Source: a virus
Reading direction: 5' to 3' (one strand)
Virus record (IMG/VR): IMGVR_UViG_3300021185_000745
Coordinates: 1-26,870 of that record
Length of the DNA: 26,870 nt
A program made the position numbers and the translations under genes. Positions 6,161-12,778 of the stretch are shown piece by piece; within the stretch, counting starts at the first letter, position 1; the number at the start of each line of letters is the position of its first letter. The notes under the pieces are model-generated. The model saw only the letters and a program-made list of their open reading frames with translations, was not told the DNA's origin and did not search any database.

Positions 6161-6169
6161 ATAAATCTC

Positions 6170-6823
6170 ATGAAGGCAAAGAAGAAACTAACACCAGCGC
6201 AGAAAGCAGCAGAGACTCGTAAACGCAATCAACAGAAAGCGATGGAGACTTTGGGGTTCGAACGTTCAAAGGTTAAACGTACACGTAAACCTATGACCGA
6301 AGAACAGAAGGCAGCTGCGGTTGAACGTCTCAGGATTGCCCGTGAGAAACGTGGGGCGGACGGTAGTAAATCCGTCCATCACACACTTCGAGATTTACCC
6401 GAAGACCATTGGTTACATTGGAAGAAGGTAAAACAATGGATTAAGTCTTGTACCGAAGAACTAAAAGGTATTCGTGCATACAAACATTCCAAGGTTGCCA
6501 AAGAACGTATGGAGTATAACGACCTCAACGTTTACATAAGTAATATGAAAAAATACTTATCGGGTGGTGTTTGGTTTGACTTTAGATATGGCGAACAACG
6601 TGAACACAAAATTCGTCAGATATGTCTTGTACAAGCATACCATCCTGATGGAAGACCTAAAAGAACTTATGGAACTTGGTATCCTGATATCAGTGCTATA
6701 TGGACTAAAGAACTCGAAGAAGAATGGGGTCGTGAACATGATGATGATATTGTAGCTGAGAAGGTACAATTAAATAAATTGAAAAGAAAAAAGGAAATTG
6801 ATTATGGCGCAGACTCAGACTGA
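6170..6823 (+). CDS. Hypothetical protein with basic N-terminus, 217 aa
   Basis: The first 60 residues are almost entirely Lys, Arg, Ala, Gln and Glu (KAKKKLTPAQKAAETRKRN..., TEEQKAAAVERLRIAREKRG). They are probably a long basic helix that could contact nucleic acid or the acidic face of a protein. The rest (DLPEDHWLHWKKVKQWIKSC, GGVWFDFRYGEQREHK, YGTWYPDIS) is aromatic-rich and globular. In T4 the gene next to 33 is dsbA, but I see no similarity to it. The 3' end overlaps gene 33 by 20 bases, and the AAAAAAGGA ribosome-binding site of gene 33 lies inside this frame, linking the two. No function is assigned. Confidence 0.7.
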   Translation: MKAKKKLTPAQKAAETRKRNQQKAMETLGFERSKVKRTRKPMTEEQKAAAVERLRIAREKRGADGSKSVHHTLRDLPEDHWLHWKKVKQWIKSCTEELKGIRAYKHSKVAKERMEYNDLNVYISNMKKYLSGGVWFDFRYGEQREHKIRQICLVQAYHPDGRPKRTYGTWYPDISAIWTKELEEEWGREHDDDIVAEKVQLNKLKRKKEIDYGADSD

Positions 6824-7073
6824 AACCCCCGATAGTGATATCATGAACTTCTTGACCAAGAAACGTTTTACTAAAATGATTGAAGAGAACATCCGTCTAT
6901 ATGGCGGAAGTTATATTGATTCTATCGTAGACCTATGTGAAAAGAACAATATAGATGTTGAAGACATTTCTAAGTTTATTAGTCCTGTAGTAAAGGGACG
7001 TATAGAACATGAAGGTCAACAGTTAAACATGTTAGTTGGGGAAAAGGGAAACACATTACCCGATGGCTGTTAA
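6804..7073 (+). CDS. 33: Late transcription co-activator gp33
   Basis: Residues 22-76 (FTKMIEENIRLYGGSYIDSI..., DVEDISKFISPVVKGRI) align by eye with T4 gp33 around IIEKMVEEFGMSYLEATTAF and AKFIPSGIIEKI. In T4, gp33 binds the flap of host RNA polymerase and links it, with gp55, to the gp45 sliding clamp for late transcription. The protein is 89 aa against about 112 in T4. It ends in GNTLPDGC and lacks the hydrophobic LDFLL-type clamp-binding tail of T4 gp33. ATG 6804 is chosen over TTG 6798 because AAAAAAGGA is correctly spaced from it. The TATAAATA promoters in this window are the expected targets. Confidence 0.78.
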   Translation: MAQTQTETPDSDIMNFLTKKRFTKMIEENIRLYGGSYIDSIVDLCEKNNIDVEDISKFISPVVKGRIEHEGQQLNMLVGEKGNTLPDGC

Positions 7074-7694
7074 ATCAAAAATCAGACTGGATTATATTCT
7101 TAGTAAAGGTGATATAGATAAGTAATCAATTTTACTAAGACCAATAAGAAACATAACGCAAAAGTTGATGGTGGTGCTCATGACAATAACAGAAAAGGTC
7201 GTGACGATGAGGATATTCGAAAGACCTACAATTATCACTTCAACTTTAAAGTAAACGATTGGAGACAAGAGTTAACCAAGAAGTTTGAAGATTATATCGG
7301 TGAAGATAATCTATCAGTGAACCAATACGACTTACTGGAATACGGTAAGGGTTGTCACTTTAAAGTTCACACAGACTCCCAAGGAAAAGAGGGTGTGGAT
7401 ATAAACAGGTCGGGAAGAGTATGGAGTTCTTCTACGATGGTTGATTGCACCGATAACCTCGAAGGAGGAGACCTAATTATATATGGGCCGAGATTTGGTA
7501 ATACCACTCGGACTATAAGACTCGAAAAGGGTCAAACAGTTTTTTTCCCTAGTAACTATTTTCACAAAGTGACACCAGTTACCAAGGGAAGAAGGACAGT
7601 ACTCGTGACATGGCTTGGTGTTGGTGAGAATCAAATCAACCAACGTTTTGCGATGGAACGAGAACTGGAATCAGGAAGATTAACAATTTTATAA
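7063..7694 (+). CDS. 2OG/Fe(II) oxygenase with a broken reading frame
   Basis: A clear oxygenase domain is read in one frame from 7122 to the TAA at 7692-7694. It contains HxD (H18 and D20 counted from GTG 7317), a distal His (H83, YFHKV) and an Arg ten residues later for 2-oxoglutarate. Coding similarity starts well before GTG 7317 (IRKTYNYHF, DWRQELTKKFEDYI), yet no ATG, GTG or TTG exists in that frame between the stop at 7119 and 7317. The frame one position away holds ATG 7063, giving MAVKSKIRLDYILSKGDIDK before a stop at 7123. Joining the two by a -1 shift, or by restoring one missing G near 7122, gives a 210-aa protein of family-like length (...GDIDKVINFTKTNKK). The cause may be a mutation, a sequencing error or recoding. 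It sits between 33 and 32, where T4 has gene 59. Confidence 0.65.
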
Positions 7695-7697
7695 ATA
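7690..7697 (+). promoter_or_regulatory. T4-type late promoter upstream of gene 32
   Basis: TATAAATA overlaps the stop codon of the oxygenase gene. It lies 106 bp before the gene 32 ATG and just upstream of a host-type promoter, so gene 32 may be transcribed both early or middle and late. Confidence 0.55.
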
Positions 7698-7703
7698 AAA
7701 GGG

Positions 7704-7732
7704 TTGACATTTCCTGATGGATGTGTTACTAT
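7704..7732 (+). promoter_or_regulatory. Sigma-70-like promoter of gene 32
   Basis: TTGACA (7704-7709) and TACTAT (7727-7732) have the ideal 17-bp spacer. The leader to ATG 7804 would be about 65 nt long and AT-rich, and ends in the ribosome-binding site CGGAGA (7792-7797). In T4 the gene 32 leader binds gp32 for autoregulation. A similar unstructured AT-rich leader is present here, but autoregulation is only inferred. Confidence 0.7.
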
Positions 7733-7803
7733 ACACAAACTATATTATGAATAAAGTGGATAAACTTAATACAAACATATACAAATAAATACGGAGAAAA
7801 TAT

Positions 7804-8733
7804 ATGTCTTTTGCAAACCTAAAATCTAACTCTGCTGATGTTAGTAAACTCGTATCTGCCGCTCAGGAATTAACTGGTGGTGGAGATTCCAAGAAAAAAT
7901 CCTATGATGACGAACGCATGTGGAAACCTACTGTTGATGACAATGGTAATGGATTCGCACAAATTCGTTTTCTGCCCGCAGCGGAAGGTCAAGAACTTCC
8001 TTGGGTAAGGTACTTCGACCACTTCTTTAAAGGGCCGACTGGTCAATGGTATATTGAGAAGTCTTTGACTACTCTGAATAACAATGACCCAGTAAGTGAA
8101 CACAATTCCCGCCTGTGGAATAGTGGTCATGACGAGGATAAAGAAACTGCTCGTAAACAAAAACGTAGACTACATTATGTAGCGAACATTCTTGTTGTGA
8201 GTGACCCATCCAATCCTCAGAACGAAGGTAAAACATTCTTGTATGACTTCGGGAAGAAAATCTTTGATAAGATTATGGATGTAATGCAACCTCAATTTCC
8301 AGGCGAAACACCTGTTAACCCTTTCGACTTTTGGAACGGTGCAGATTTTCAACTGAAGATTCGTAATGTTGCGGGATATAGAAACTACGATAAGTCAGAG
8401 TTCAAAGGAACTTCTGCATTGTATGATGCTGATGAGACTAAACTCGAAGCGACTTATAACCAGTTGCATGACCTCACTGAGTTCACTGCACCGAGTGCCT
8501 TCAAAACGTATGACGAATTGAAACAGCGTCTTGAAGTAGTACTAGGACAAAGTACTGGTACTGGTAGTACTGTAAAGAATGAATCACTATCACAGACTGC
8601 TGAGTCAGTTCAACCTGCCTCAACAGCAGCACCTGTGGTGAGTAGTTCTGCTCCTGAACCTGAGATTAAATCTACAGGTGATGGTGATGAAGATACGTTA
8701 TCGTACTTCGCAAAACTAGCTGCTGAAGACTAA
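7804..8733 (+). CDS. 32: Single-stranded DNA-binding protein gp32
   Basis: The 309-residue length (T4 about 301) and architecture match gp32. There is a basic N-terminal region with SKKKS (29-33), then an OB-fold core with RYFDHFFKGPTGQWYIEKSL, a basic KQKRRLHYVANILVV strand, NPFDFWNGADFQLKIRN, and a Ser/Thr/Pro linker to an acidic tail (GDGDEDTLSYFAKLAAED). gp32 coats single-stranded DNA cooperatively in replication, recombination and repair, and its acidic tail recruits partner proteins. The protein contains no cysteine, so the His-Cys3 zinc site of T4 gp32 is absent, as I recall for cyanophage homologues. Gene 32 has its own promoters and a strong terminator, as in T4. Confidence 0.93.
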   Translation: MSFANLKSNSADVSKLVSAAQELTGGGDSKKKSYDDERMWKPTVDDNGNGFAQIRFLPAAEGQELPWVRYFDHFFKGPTGQWYIEKSLTTLNNNDPVSEHNSRLWNSGHDEDKETARKQKRRLHYVANILVVSDPSNPQNEGKTFLYDFGKKIFDKIMDVMQPQFPGETPVNPFDFWNGADFQLKIRNVAGYRNYDKSEFKGTSALYDADETKLEATYNQLHDLTEFTAPSAFKTYDELKQRLEVVLGQSTGTGSTVKNESLSQTAESVQPASTAAPVVSSSAPEPEIKSTGDGDEDTLSYFAKLAAED

Positions 8734-8751
8734 GGTCTAGGTAGTACGTTT

Positions 8752-8780
8752 AAAGGGGAGACTTCGGTCTCCCTTTTTTT
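8752..8780 (+). terminator. Rho-independent terminator after gene 32
   Basis: A stem 8752-8762/8767-8777 closes on a TTCG tetraloop (8763-8766). It is GC-rich at the top (GGGGAGAC/GTCTCCC) and runs into a T7 tract (8774-8780). It ends gene 32 transcription. The convergent tape measure gene stops inside the T tract. Read on the minus strand, the hairpin has only a short T run, so it should work weakly in that direction. Confidence 0.9.
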
Positions 8781-10521
8781 ATGGGGATATTCTACTACCC
8801 GCACTGGTATCAAATGCTGGAGATGGGTCTCCTACCATAGTGGTTTGTGAACCACCTGACTTCTGAGAGTTATCTACTTGGTTAGCATTGACCACAGTTG
8901 GGCCACCACCACCTTGAGATTGTGACATCTGTTCTGAACCTTCTTTCATGGTATCGCCTGATTGATTATTCAGTTTACCAACTCTTTCCTGTTCAGCTTT
9001 AGTTGCTTCGTATTGTTTTCTATCACCCTTACGTGCTTCAGTTTCCTTCTGTCCAGTATCCATTGTGATGTTATCTGCGAATGCACGAATACCAGCTGCA
9101 ATATCTTTACCCTTAACAGGAATCTTTGCGGCGAGCATCGCAAGACCTTCCAACATCAATCTGAATGGTGCAGTAATTGTATTAACAAATACACCAAGGA
9201 TAGTCATAACAATTTTACCAAAATCAAACTTACCTGTTTCATCTTTCATTGCATCGAACAATCCAAGGACTCTATCCGTAATACTATTGAATAACCCTTT
9301 AATCATATCTGAGAATGAGAACCCAGCAAGGAATTCTTGGACACCTTCCATACCGAACTTACCAGCAATCCATCCTACAATACCTTTGAGTAGGTCAAGA
9401 GGCATACCAATAAGACCGACTAGGATACCACTGATTGCACCAAGAACACCACCAATGATACTACCACCACTAGATGCGAACCCTTCTTTGAATCCTTTGA
9501 ATGCATCAATGATTGTCATTACGATAGTAAGCGGGAAGAATATCACACGACCAATAGTTCTGAAGAGAGGGAACATCTTACTGAATCCAGCACCCATAGA
9601 ACCGAGAACACCCTTAATACCTTGAACTGCTTTGGTTATGGAACCCATAATCTTGGCCATTCGGCCAGTACCCTTGGTTGCGCCTGTAGCTGCATCTGCT
9701 GACTTGGCAAGAGGGCCCATGATTTTATCAAATCCTCTTATAGGTGCAAAGAGACTCTTAACACCATTTTGTACTGAACGGAAACCTCTACCAATTGCAG
9801 CTATTCCAGCACCCAAACCTTTTGCCATCTTTTCGACAAAGTTCAGTTTACGGAAACTACCACGGATACTTCGGACTCCACCATTGAGTCCATTCATACC
9901 CATTCTAAATGAGGCACCAATTCCTGCTACAAGAAGTGAAATACGTTTAGGAATAGAACCGATATATTTTAATGCTGCCGTTAGACGTTTAGCGTTCTTA
10001 CCTCGGAAACCTTTAAATGCATCTTTTACAGTATCAACGAGTCGAGTCATTTGTGCGGTAAATCTTGGGAATATTTTTGCAAATCCCTTACCAATGCCAC
10101 GGAATAAAGCTACGTAGAGTCGTATGACTCCTCGTACAACTGCGAGAGTACCTTTAAGAAGAGGTTTAAAAAGAAAACGTAATCCCTTTGTAATCAGTAA
10201 TGCAGCTTTGGCAAATCCTTCAACGATACCTATAGCAAGACCAGCTACCGCACCAAGGATGGCACCAACAATCCACAACCAAGACTTCTTCTCTTTTCCG
10301 TCAGAACCTAGTTTGCCTTCCTTCTCTTTTCCGCCTTTACCCTTCTCACGTTTATCTTCGAGTGCATCAAGACGAGCCTGTTTCTGTAGGTCAAAGAAAT
10401 CCCCAAAGATGCCGACTAATTTGTCAACACCCTTTTTGACCTTTGTGGTCTTGTCCTGCTCTTCCATAGAGGATGCACGGACTTCTTCGATTACTTCTAA
10501 AAAACCTACTTCTTTTGCCAT
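8779..10521 (-). CDS. Tail tape measure protein (gp29-like role)
   Basis: The 580-residue protein is built of repetitive Gly/Ala/Lys/Phe-rich amphipathic helices. Hydrophobic segments lie at about 82-102, 325-340 and 353-378, and a charged N-terminal coiled region (about 10-80) is rich in Lys and Glu. The C-terminal tail (GPTVVNANQVDNSQKSGG) is of the low-complexity type seen in many tape measures. T4 gp29 is about 590 residues, so a similar tail length is expected, because tail length scales with tape measure length. It sits immediately downstream of the gp26 gene and its -1 frame extension, the canonical order chaperone, frameshift, tape measure. The start ATG lies 4 bp after the TAA that ends the extension. 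I recognise it by composition and position, not by direct sequence match to gp29. Confidence 0.8.
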   Translation of the reverse strand: MAKEVGFLEVIEEVRASSMEEQDKTTKVKKGVDKLVGIFGDFFDLQKQARLDALEDKREKGKGGKEKEGKLGSDGKEKKSWLWIVGAILGAVAGLAIGIVEGFAKAALLITKGLRFLFKPLLKGTLAVVRGVIRLYVALFRGIGKGFAKIFPRFTAQMTRLVDTVKDAFKGFRGKNAKRLTAALKYIGSIPKRISLLVAGIGASFRMGMNGLNGGVRSIRGSFRKLNFVEKMAKGLGAGIAAIGRGFRSVQNGVKSLFAPIRGFDKIMGPLAKSADAATGATKGTGRMAKIMGSITKAVQGIKGVLGSMGAGFSKMFPLFRTIGRVIFFPLTIVMTIIDAFKGFKEGFASSGGSIIGGVLGAISGILVGLIGMPLDLLKGIVGWIAGKFGMEGVQEFLAGFSFSDMIKGLFNSITDRVLGLFDAMKDETGKFDFGKIVMTILGVFVNTITAPFRLMLEGLAMLAAKIPVKGKDIAAGIRAFADNITMDTGQKETEARKGDRKQYEATKAEQERVGKLNNQSGDTMKEGSEQMSQSQGGGGPTVVNANQVDNSQKSGGSQTTMVGDPSPAFDTSAGSRISP

Positions 10522-10525
10522 CTTC

Positions 10526-10723
10526 TTAGTACCTTAGTTTACGTTCTTCTTCTTTTTGTCTTTCATTCTCTTCTTCAATCCACTGCATGAGGAGTGAGGT
10601 GTATATGTCCCTTTCCCACGGTATCATTGAATCTAATTCTGTCAAACTGTAATGATGATGTTGCATCATTGCGAAGTTTGTTTTATAATGGTTCTCTAAT
10701 GAGTCATGAGAAAGGGCGATTAA
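10526..10723 (-). CDS. -1 frame extension of gp26, GT-type tail chaperone domain
   Basis: These 65 codons are in the -1 frame relative to gene 26 and follow a T8 slippery tract at its very end. They have no start codon until M19, and no ribosome-binding site there. The coding character (LSHDSLENHYKTNF..., HHHYSLTELDSMIPWERDIY, then an acidic/basic helix WIEEENERQKEEERK) begins directly at the slip site, so initiation at M19 would lose conserved-looking sequence. The YSLTELDSMIPWER segment resembles T-domain sequences that follow the frameshift in other tailed phages. A fused product would be about 300 residues. Its likely role is to bind the tape measure during tail assembly. The extension ends 4 bp before the tape measure start. 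An alternative is a separate 47-aa gene from M19. Confidence 0.72.
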   Translation of the reverse strand, partial: LIALSHDSLENHYKTNFAMMQHHHYSLTELDSMIPWERDIYTSLLMQWIEEENERQKEEERKLRY

Positions 10724-11427
10724 AAAAAACTTTGCATCCCCTCTAATGTATGACTATTATCAGTTCCACATTTTTTACATTTAAATTCTTCTACCTGTCT
10801 TAGTTTGGGCATACCACCTAACCAATCTGCAAGTTTAACAAACTGTGCTGACGTTAACTGTTCGAGAAATTCTTTCATCTCAGCTTCAGATACGTCTGAC
10901 GCATCATAACGTTCATCATTACCTTGAACACCAGCGATACATTTCTGAATCGTCTCGTATGCAAATTCTGTTTCTGACTTTTCAGTACCCACAACACCAT
11001 CAACCATATCGTTGAAGTAAGGGTATCTCATCTCAACAGAGATATTATCTGTCAACTCAATCGTGTTACCCATTGCTGGTTCTGTACACTTGAGTTCTGA
11101 TAGATTCACATTAACTTCATTAGGGGTCTCACATTCCTCACATTTGATAGTGATGTCTGCGGTCTCACCTACTGATTTACTTCTGATTTGAGTGAAACAG
11201 AATTCCACATCAAATGTTGTAAATTTATTAATATCGATGTCTTCTTTGATACAAGCTTCAATACACTTGACCATTGCTTCCATCGCCTGTTTCTCATCAT
11301 TCGATTCGAATGCCATCAACAATATTTTTTCTTCCTTAACTAAGTAAGGTCTATATGATACTTGTTTTCCCGTTGATGGAATAACCATTTTATGGTTGGG
11401 GGTATCATTCAGTCTTGGTAGTGCCAT
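10720..11427 (-). CDS. 26: Baseplate hub assembly protein gp26 (tail chaperone)
   Basis: The N-terminus (VIPSTGKQVSYRPYLVKEEKILLMA) and the FTTFDVEFCFTQIRSKSVGE block match the T4 gp26 family as I recall it. In T4, gp26 is needed for assembly of the baseplate hub. Two CxxC pairs (CEEC 96-99, CKKC 217-220) probably bind one zinc ion. The protein is 235 aa (T4 about 208), and a good AGGAGA ribosome-binding site precedes ATG 11427. The final codons overlap the slippery T8 tract, so a minor product extended by 65 residues is expected. The gene lies between the tube-like gene and the tape measure gene. Confidence 0.78.
   Translation of the reverse strand: MALPRLNDTPNHKMVIPSTGKQVSYRPYLVKEEKILLMAFESNDEKQAMEAMVKCIEACIKEDIDINKFTTFDVEFCFTQIRSKSVGETADITIKCEECETPNEVNVNLSELKCTEPAMGNTIELTDNISVEMRYPYFNDMVDGVVGTEKSETEFAYETIQKCIAGVQGNDERYDASDVSEAEMKEFLEQLTSAQFVKLADWLGGMPKLRQVEEFKCKKCGTDNSHTLEGMQSFF
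10722..10729 (-). promoter_or_regulatory. Slippery T8 tract with upstream SD-like GAGGGG (10738-10743)
   Basis: On the minus strand gene 26 ends AGT TTT TTT TAA. Slipping back one base on T TTT TTT reads TTA ATC and on into 65 open codons. A GAGGGG element 8 nt upstream (10743-10738) resembles the internal Shine-Dalgarno sequences that stimulate -1 frameshifting in bacterial dnaX. A weak 5-bp hairpin lies downstream (10692-10712). Confidence 0.7.
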
Positions 11428-11443
11428 TATAATATTCTCCTAA

Positions 11444-12163
11444 TTATAAAAATTTACTAATAAGGGTTCCTGCTAATCCTTCTGCGAAACCGTCATTCGA
11501 GGTGACTTGGTCGCCCTCTTTACTAAACCAATCCCTGTACGATACTTGTACCGATACTTCAAGGACTGATGCTTCATCATTATTTAGTTCAATTGCTTGT
11601 AATGATGTAGGGAACGCTTTGTCTAACATACAAGTGTATGTAATCTTGTCACCAGTAATGAAATCTAAATCGATTTCACCTTGTGCAAGGTCAAGCGGCC
11701 CGATTTTAGGTAATCTATTCGCAATAGACGAAGGTAGTTTACCTGAATCAAAAATTTTCTTTTTCTTAATAGGGAAAGAAACTCCCTTCTTAATATGTTG
11801 TATGATGATAGGATGGGTGTAATCATTATAGTATCCAACCTCATATGCACCATCGTTTTGTCCACGTTTGATACATAAGTCTTGCCATTTCTCAAAATAT
11901 GTTCTAACTTTAAAATCATTCATCAAATAGAATGTGAGTGTTACATCGTCAAACAAATAACCATTTGCAATCTTCGTGTTCTGAATACCGATTACGTGTT
12001 CCGCTGTTTGAATCTGTCTGCCAGGAATTCCTACACCCTTACACAATAAATTCATACTACGAGACTCACCCAAGATAGGTGGTAAGAATACCTTGAATAG
12101 GTTGTTAAATGCAAATCCGCCAGACTTACCTACTTGTGCTTTAAAATCATCTATAGTTGCCAC
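11444..12163 (-). CDS. Tail-tube-fold protein (gp19/gp54-like)
   Basis: Two stretches match the T4 tail tube pattern by eye. FDDVTLTFYLMNDFKVRTYFEKWQ parallels FDDWTVTVMNDEAHDARQKFVDWQ of gp19, and FPTSLQAIELNNDEASVLE with SVQVSYRDW parallels WPTNVGELQLDW with LALDYW. At 239 aa it is longer than gp19 (about 163), so it may be a tube-baseplate adaptor such as gp54 rather than the main tube subunit. The start is GTG 12163, 1 bp after the previous stop, with AGGTAAG upstream. It is cotranscribed with genes 4 and 26. The main alternative is a second tail tube paralogue. Confidence 0.68.
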   Translation of the reverse strand: MATIDDFKAQVGKSGGFAFNNLFKVFLPPILGESRSMNLLCKGVGIPGRQIQTAEHVIGIQNTKIANGYLFDDVTLTFYLMNDFKVRTYFEKWQDLCIKRGQNDGAYEVGYYNDYTHPIIIQHIKKGVSFPIKKKKIFDSGKLPSSIANRLPKIGPLDLAQGEIDLDFITGDKITYTCMLDKAFPTSLQAIELNNDEASVLEVSVQVSYRDWFSKEGDQVTSNDGFAEGLAGTLISKFL

Positions 12164-12164
12164 G

Positions 12165-12764
12165 TTACTTACCTATTTGTTTTCGAGAGTCCGAGAAGAC
12201 TTTCTGTGAGTTGGATTTTCTCCATGATGCAGTCGGTAGGAATGTTGCAATCTCCCACTCAGGGGCAGACACTTCTGCAAACCTACTTTCAACATGTGTA
12301 TTCAAATAGTGTTTAAAACAAGGTTTGTACCATTTTAGTTTAGATGACGCTTTCAACGTTTTATATCTAAGGTTAAACTTTGCGTCACCACTCTTAGGAC
12401 TAGACTGGATATCCATCAATGCATCTAACATCTTCGCACGTAATATCGGGGGAAGATAATGTAGATTCAATCCATAGAATCCGCCTGGCGCAGGCCCGAC
12501 TACCACGACTAATGGGAACCTATCGTAATATGGTAGTTTCTCTTTTGTCTTTGGGTCATAGAAGAACATTTGCATTGAACCTATCAATGCACGTGCATTC
12601 TTGGTTTGGTGTTGTCGAATGGGGTCTTCTTTCATCAATGCTGTACGATTGATAGAACGAAGGTTCTTCGCCTTAAGACGAAACCATTCTCTTGATTCTT
12701 CGGTACGAGGAGTGATTCCCGCACGGAATGCCTGTAATCCTAATCTATTAAATATATTTGACAT
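12165..12764 (-). CDS. Conserved T4-like phage protein, 199 aa, unknown function
   Basis: This basic protein (NRLGLQAFRAGITPRTEESREW, FRLKAKNLRSINR) has a central segment FFYDPKTKEKLPYYDRFPLVV followed by PGGFYGLNLHYLPP. That central segment is a pattern I recall from marine T4-like phages, without a reliable function. The basic N-terminal helices suggest nucleic acid or capsid/tail contacts. It lies between gene 4 and the tube-like gene, which suggests a head- or tail-completion role. The ATG at 12764 is only 5 bp after a minus-strand TATAAATA, and no strong ribosome-binding site is visible. Confidence 0.75.
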   Translation of the reverse strand: MSNIFNRLGLQAFRAGITPRTEESREWFRLKAKNLRSINRTALMKEDPIRQHQTKNARALIGSMQMFFYDPKTKEKLPYYDRFPLVVVVGPAPGGFYGLNLHYLPPILRAKMLDALMDIQSSPKSGDAKFNLRYKTLKASSKLKWYKPCFKHYLNTHVESRFAEVSAPEWEIATFLPTASWRKSNSQKVFSDSRKQIGK

Positions 12765-12769
12765 ACTTC

Positions 12770-12777
12770 TATTTATA
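12770..12777 (-). promoter_or_regulatory. T4-type late promoter (TATAAATA), minus strand
   Basis: The octamer lies in the 14-bp gap between gene 4 and the 199-aa gene, 5 bp before the ATG. The same spacing is seen at 3016-3023. It would boost transcription of the tube-like, gp26 and tape measure genes. Confidence 0.55.
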
Positions 12778-12778
12778 C

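Noticed and set aside
6156-6163. CATAAATA just before the 217-aa gene
   Set aside because: One mismatch to the octamer, formed partly by the preceding stop codon and only 6 bp from the next ATG. Not enough support to list as a promoter.
9065-10537. Several long plus-strand frames opposite the tape measure gene
   Set aside because: They lack ribosome-binding sites, have Pro/Ile/Ser-rich antisense-type composition, and lie entirely under a well-supported minus-strand gene.
10692-10712. Hairpin downstream of the slippery tract
   Set aside because: Only a 5-bp AT-rich stem with an 11-nt loop, too weak to be called a frameshift stimulator by itself.
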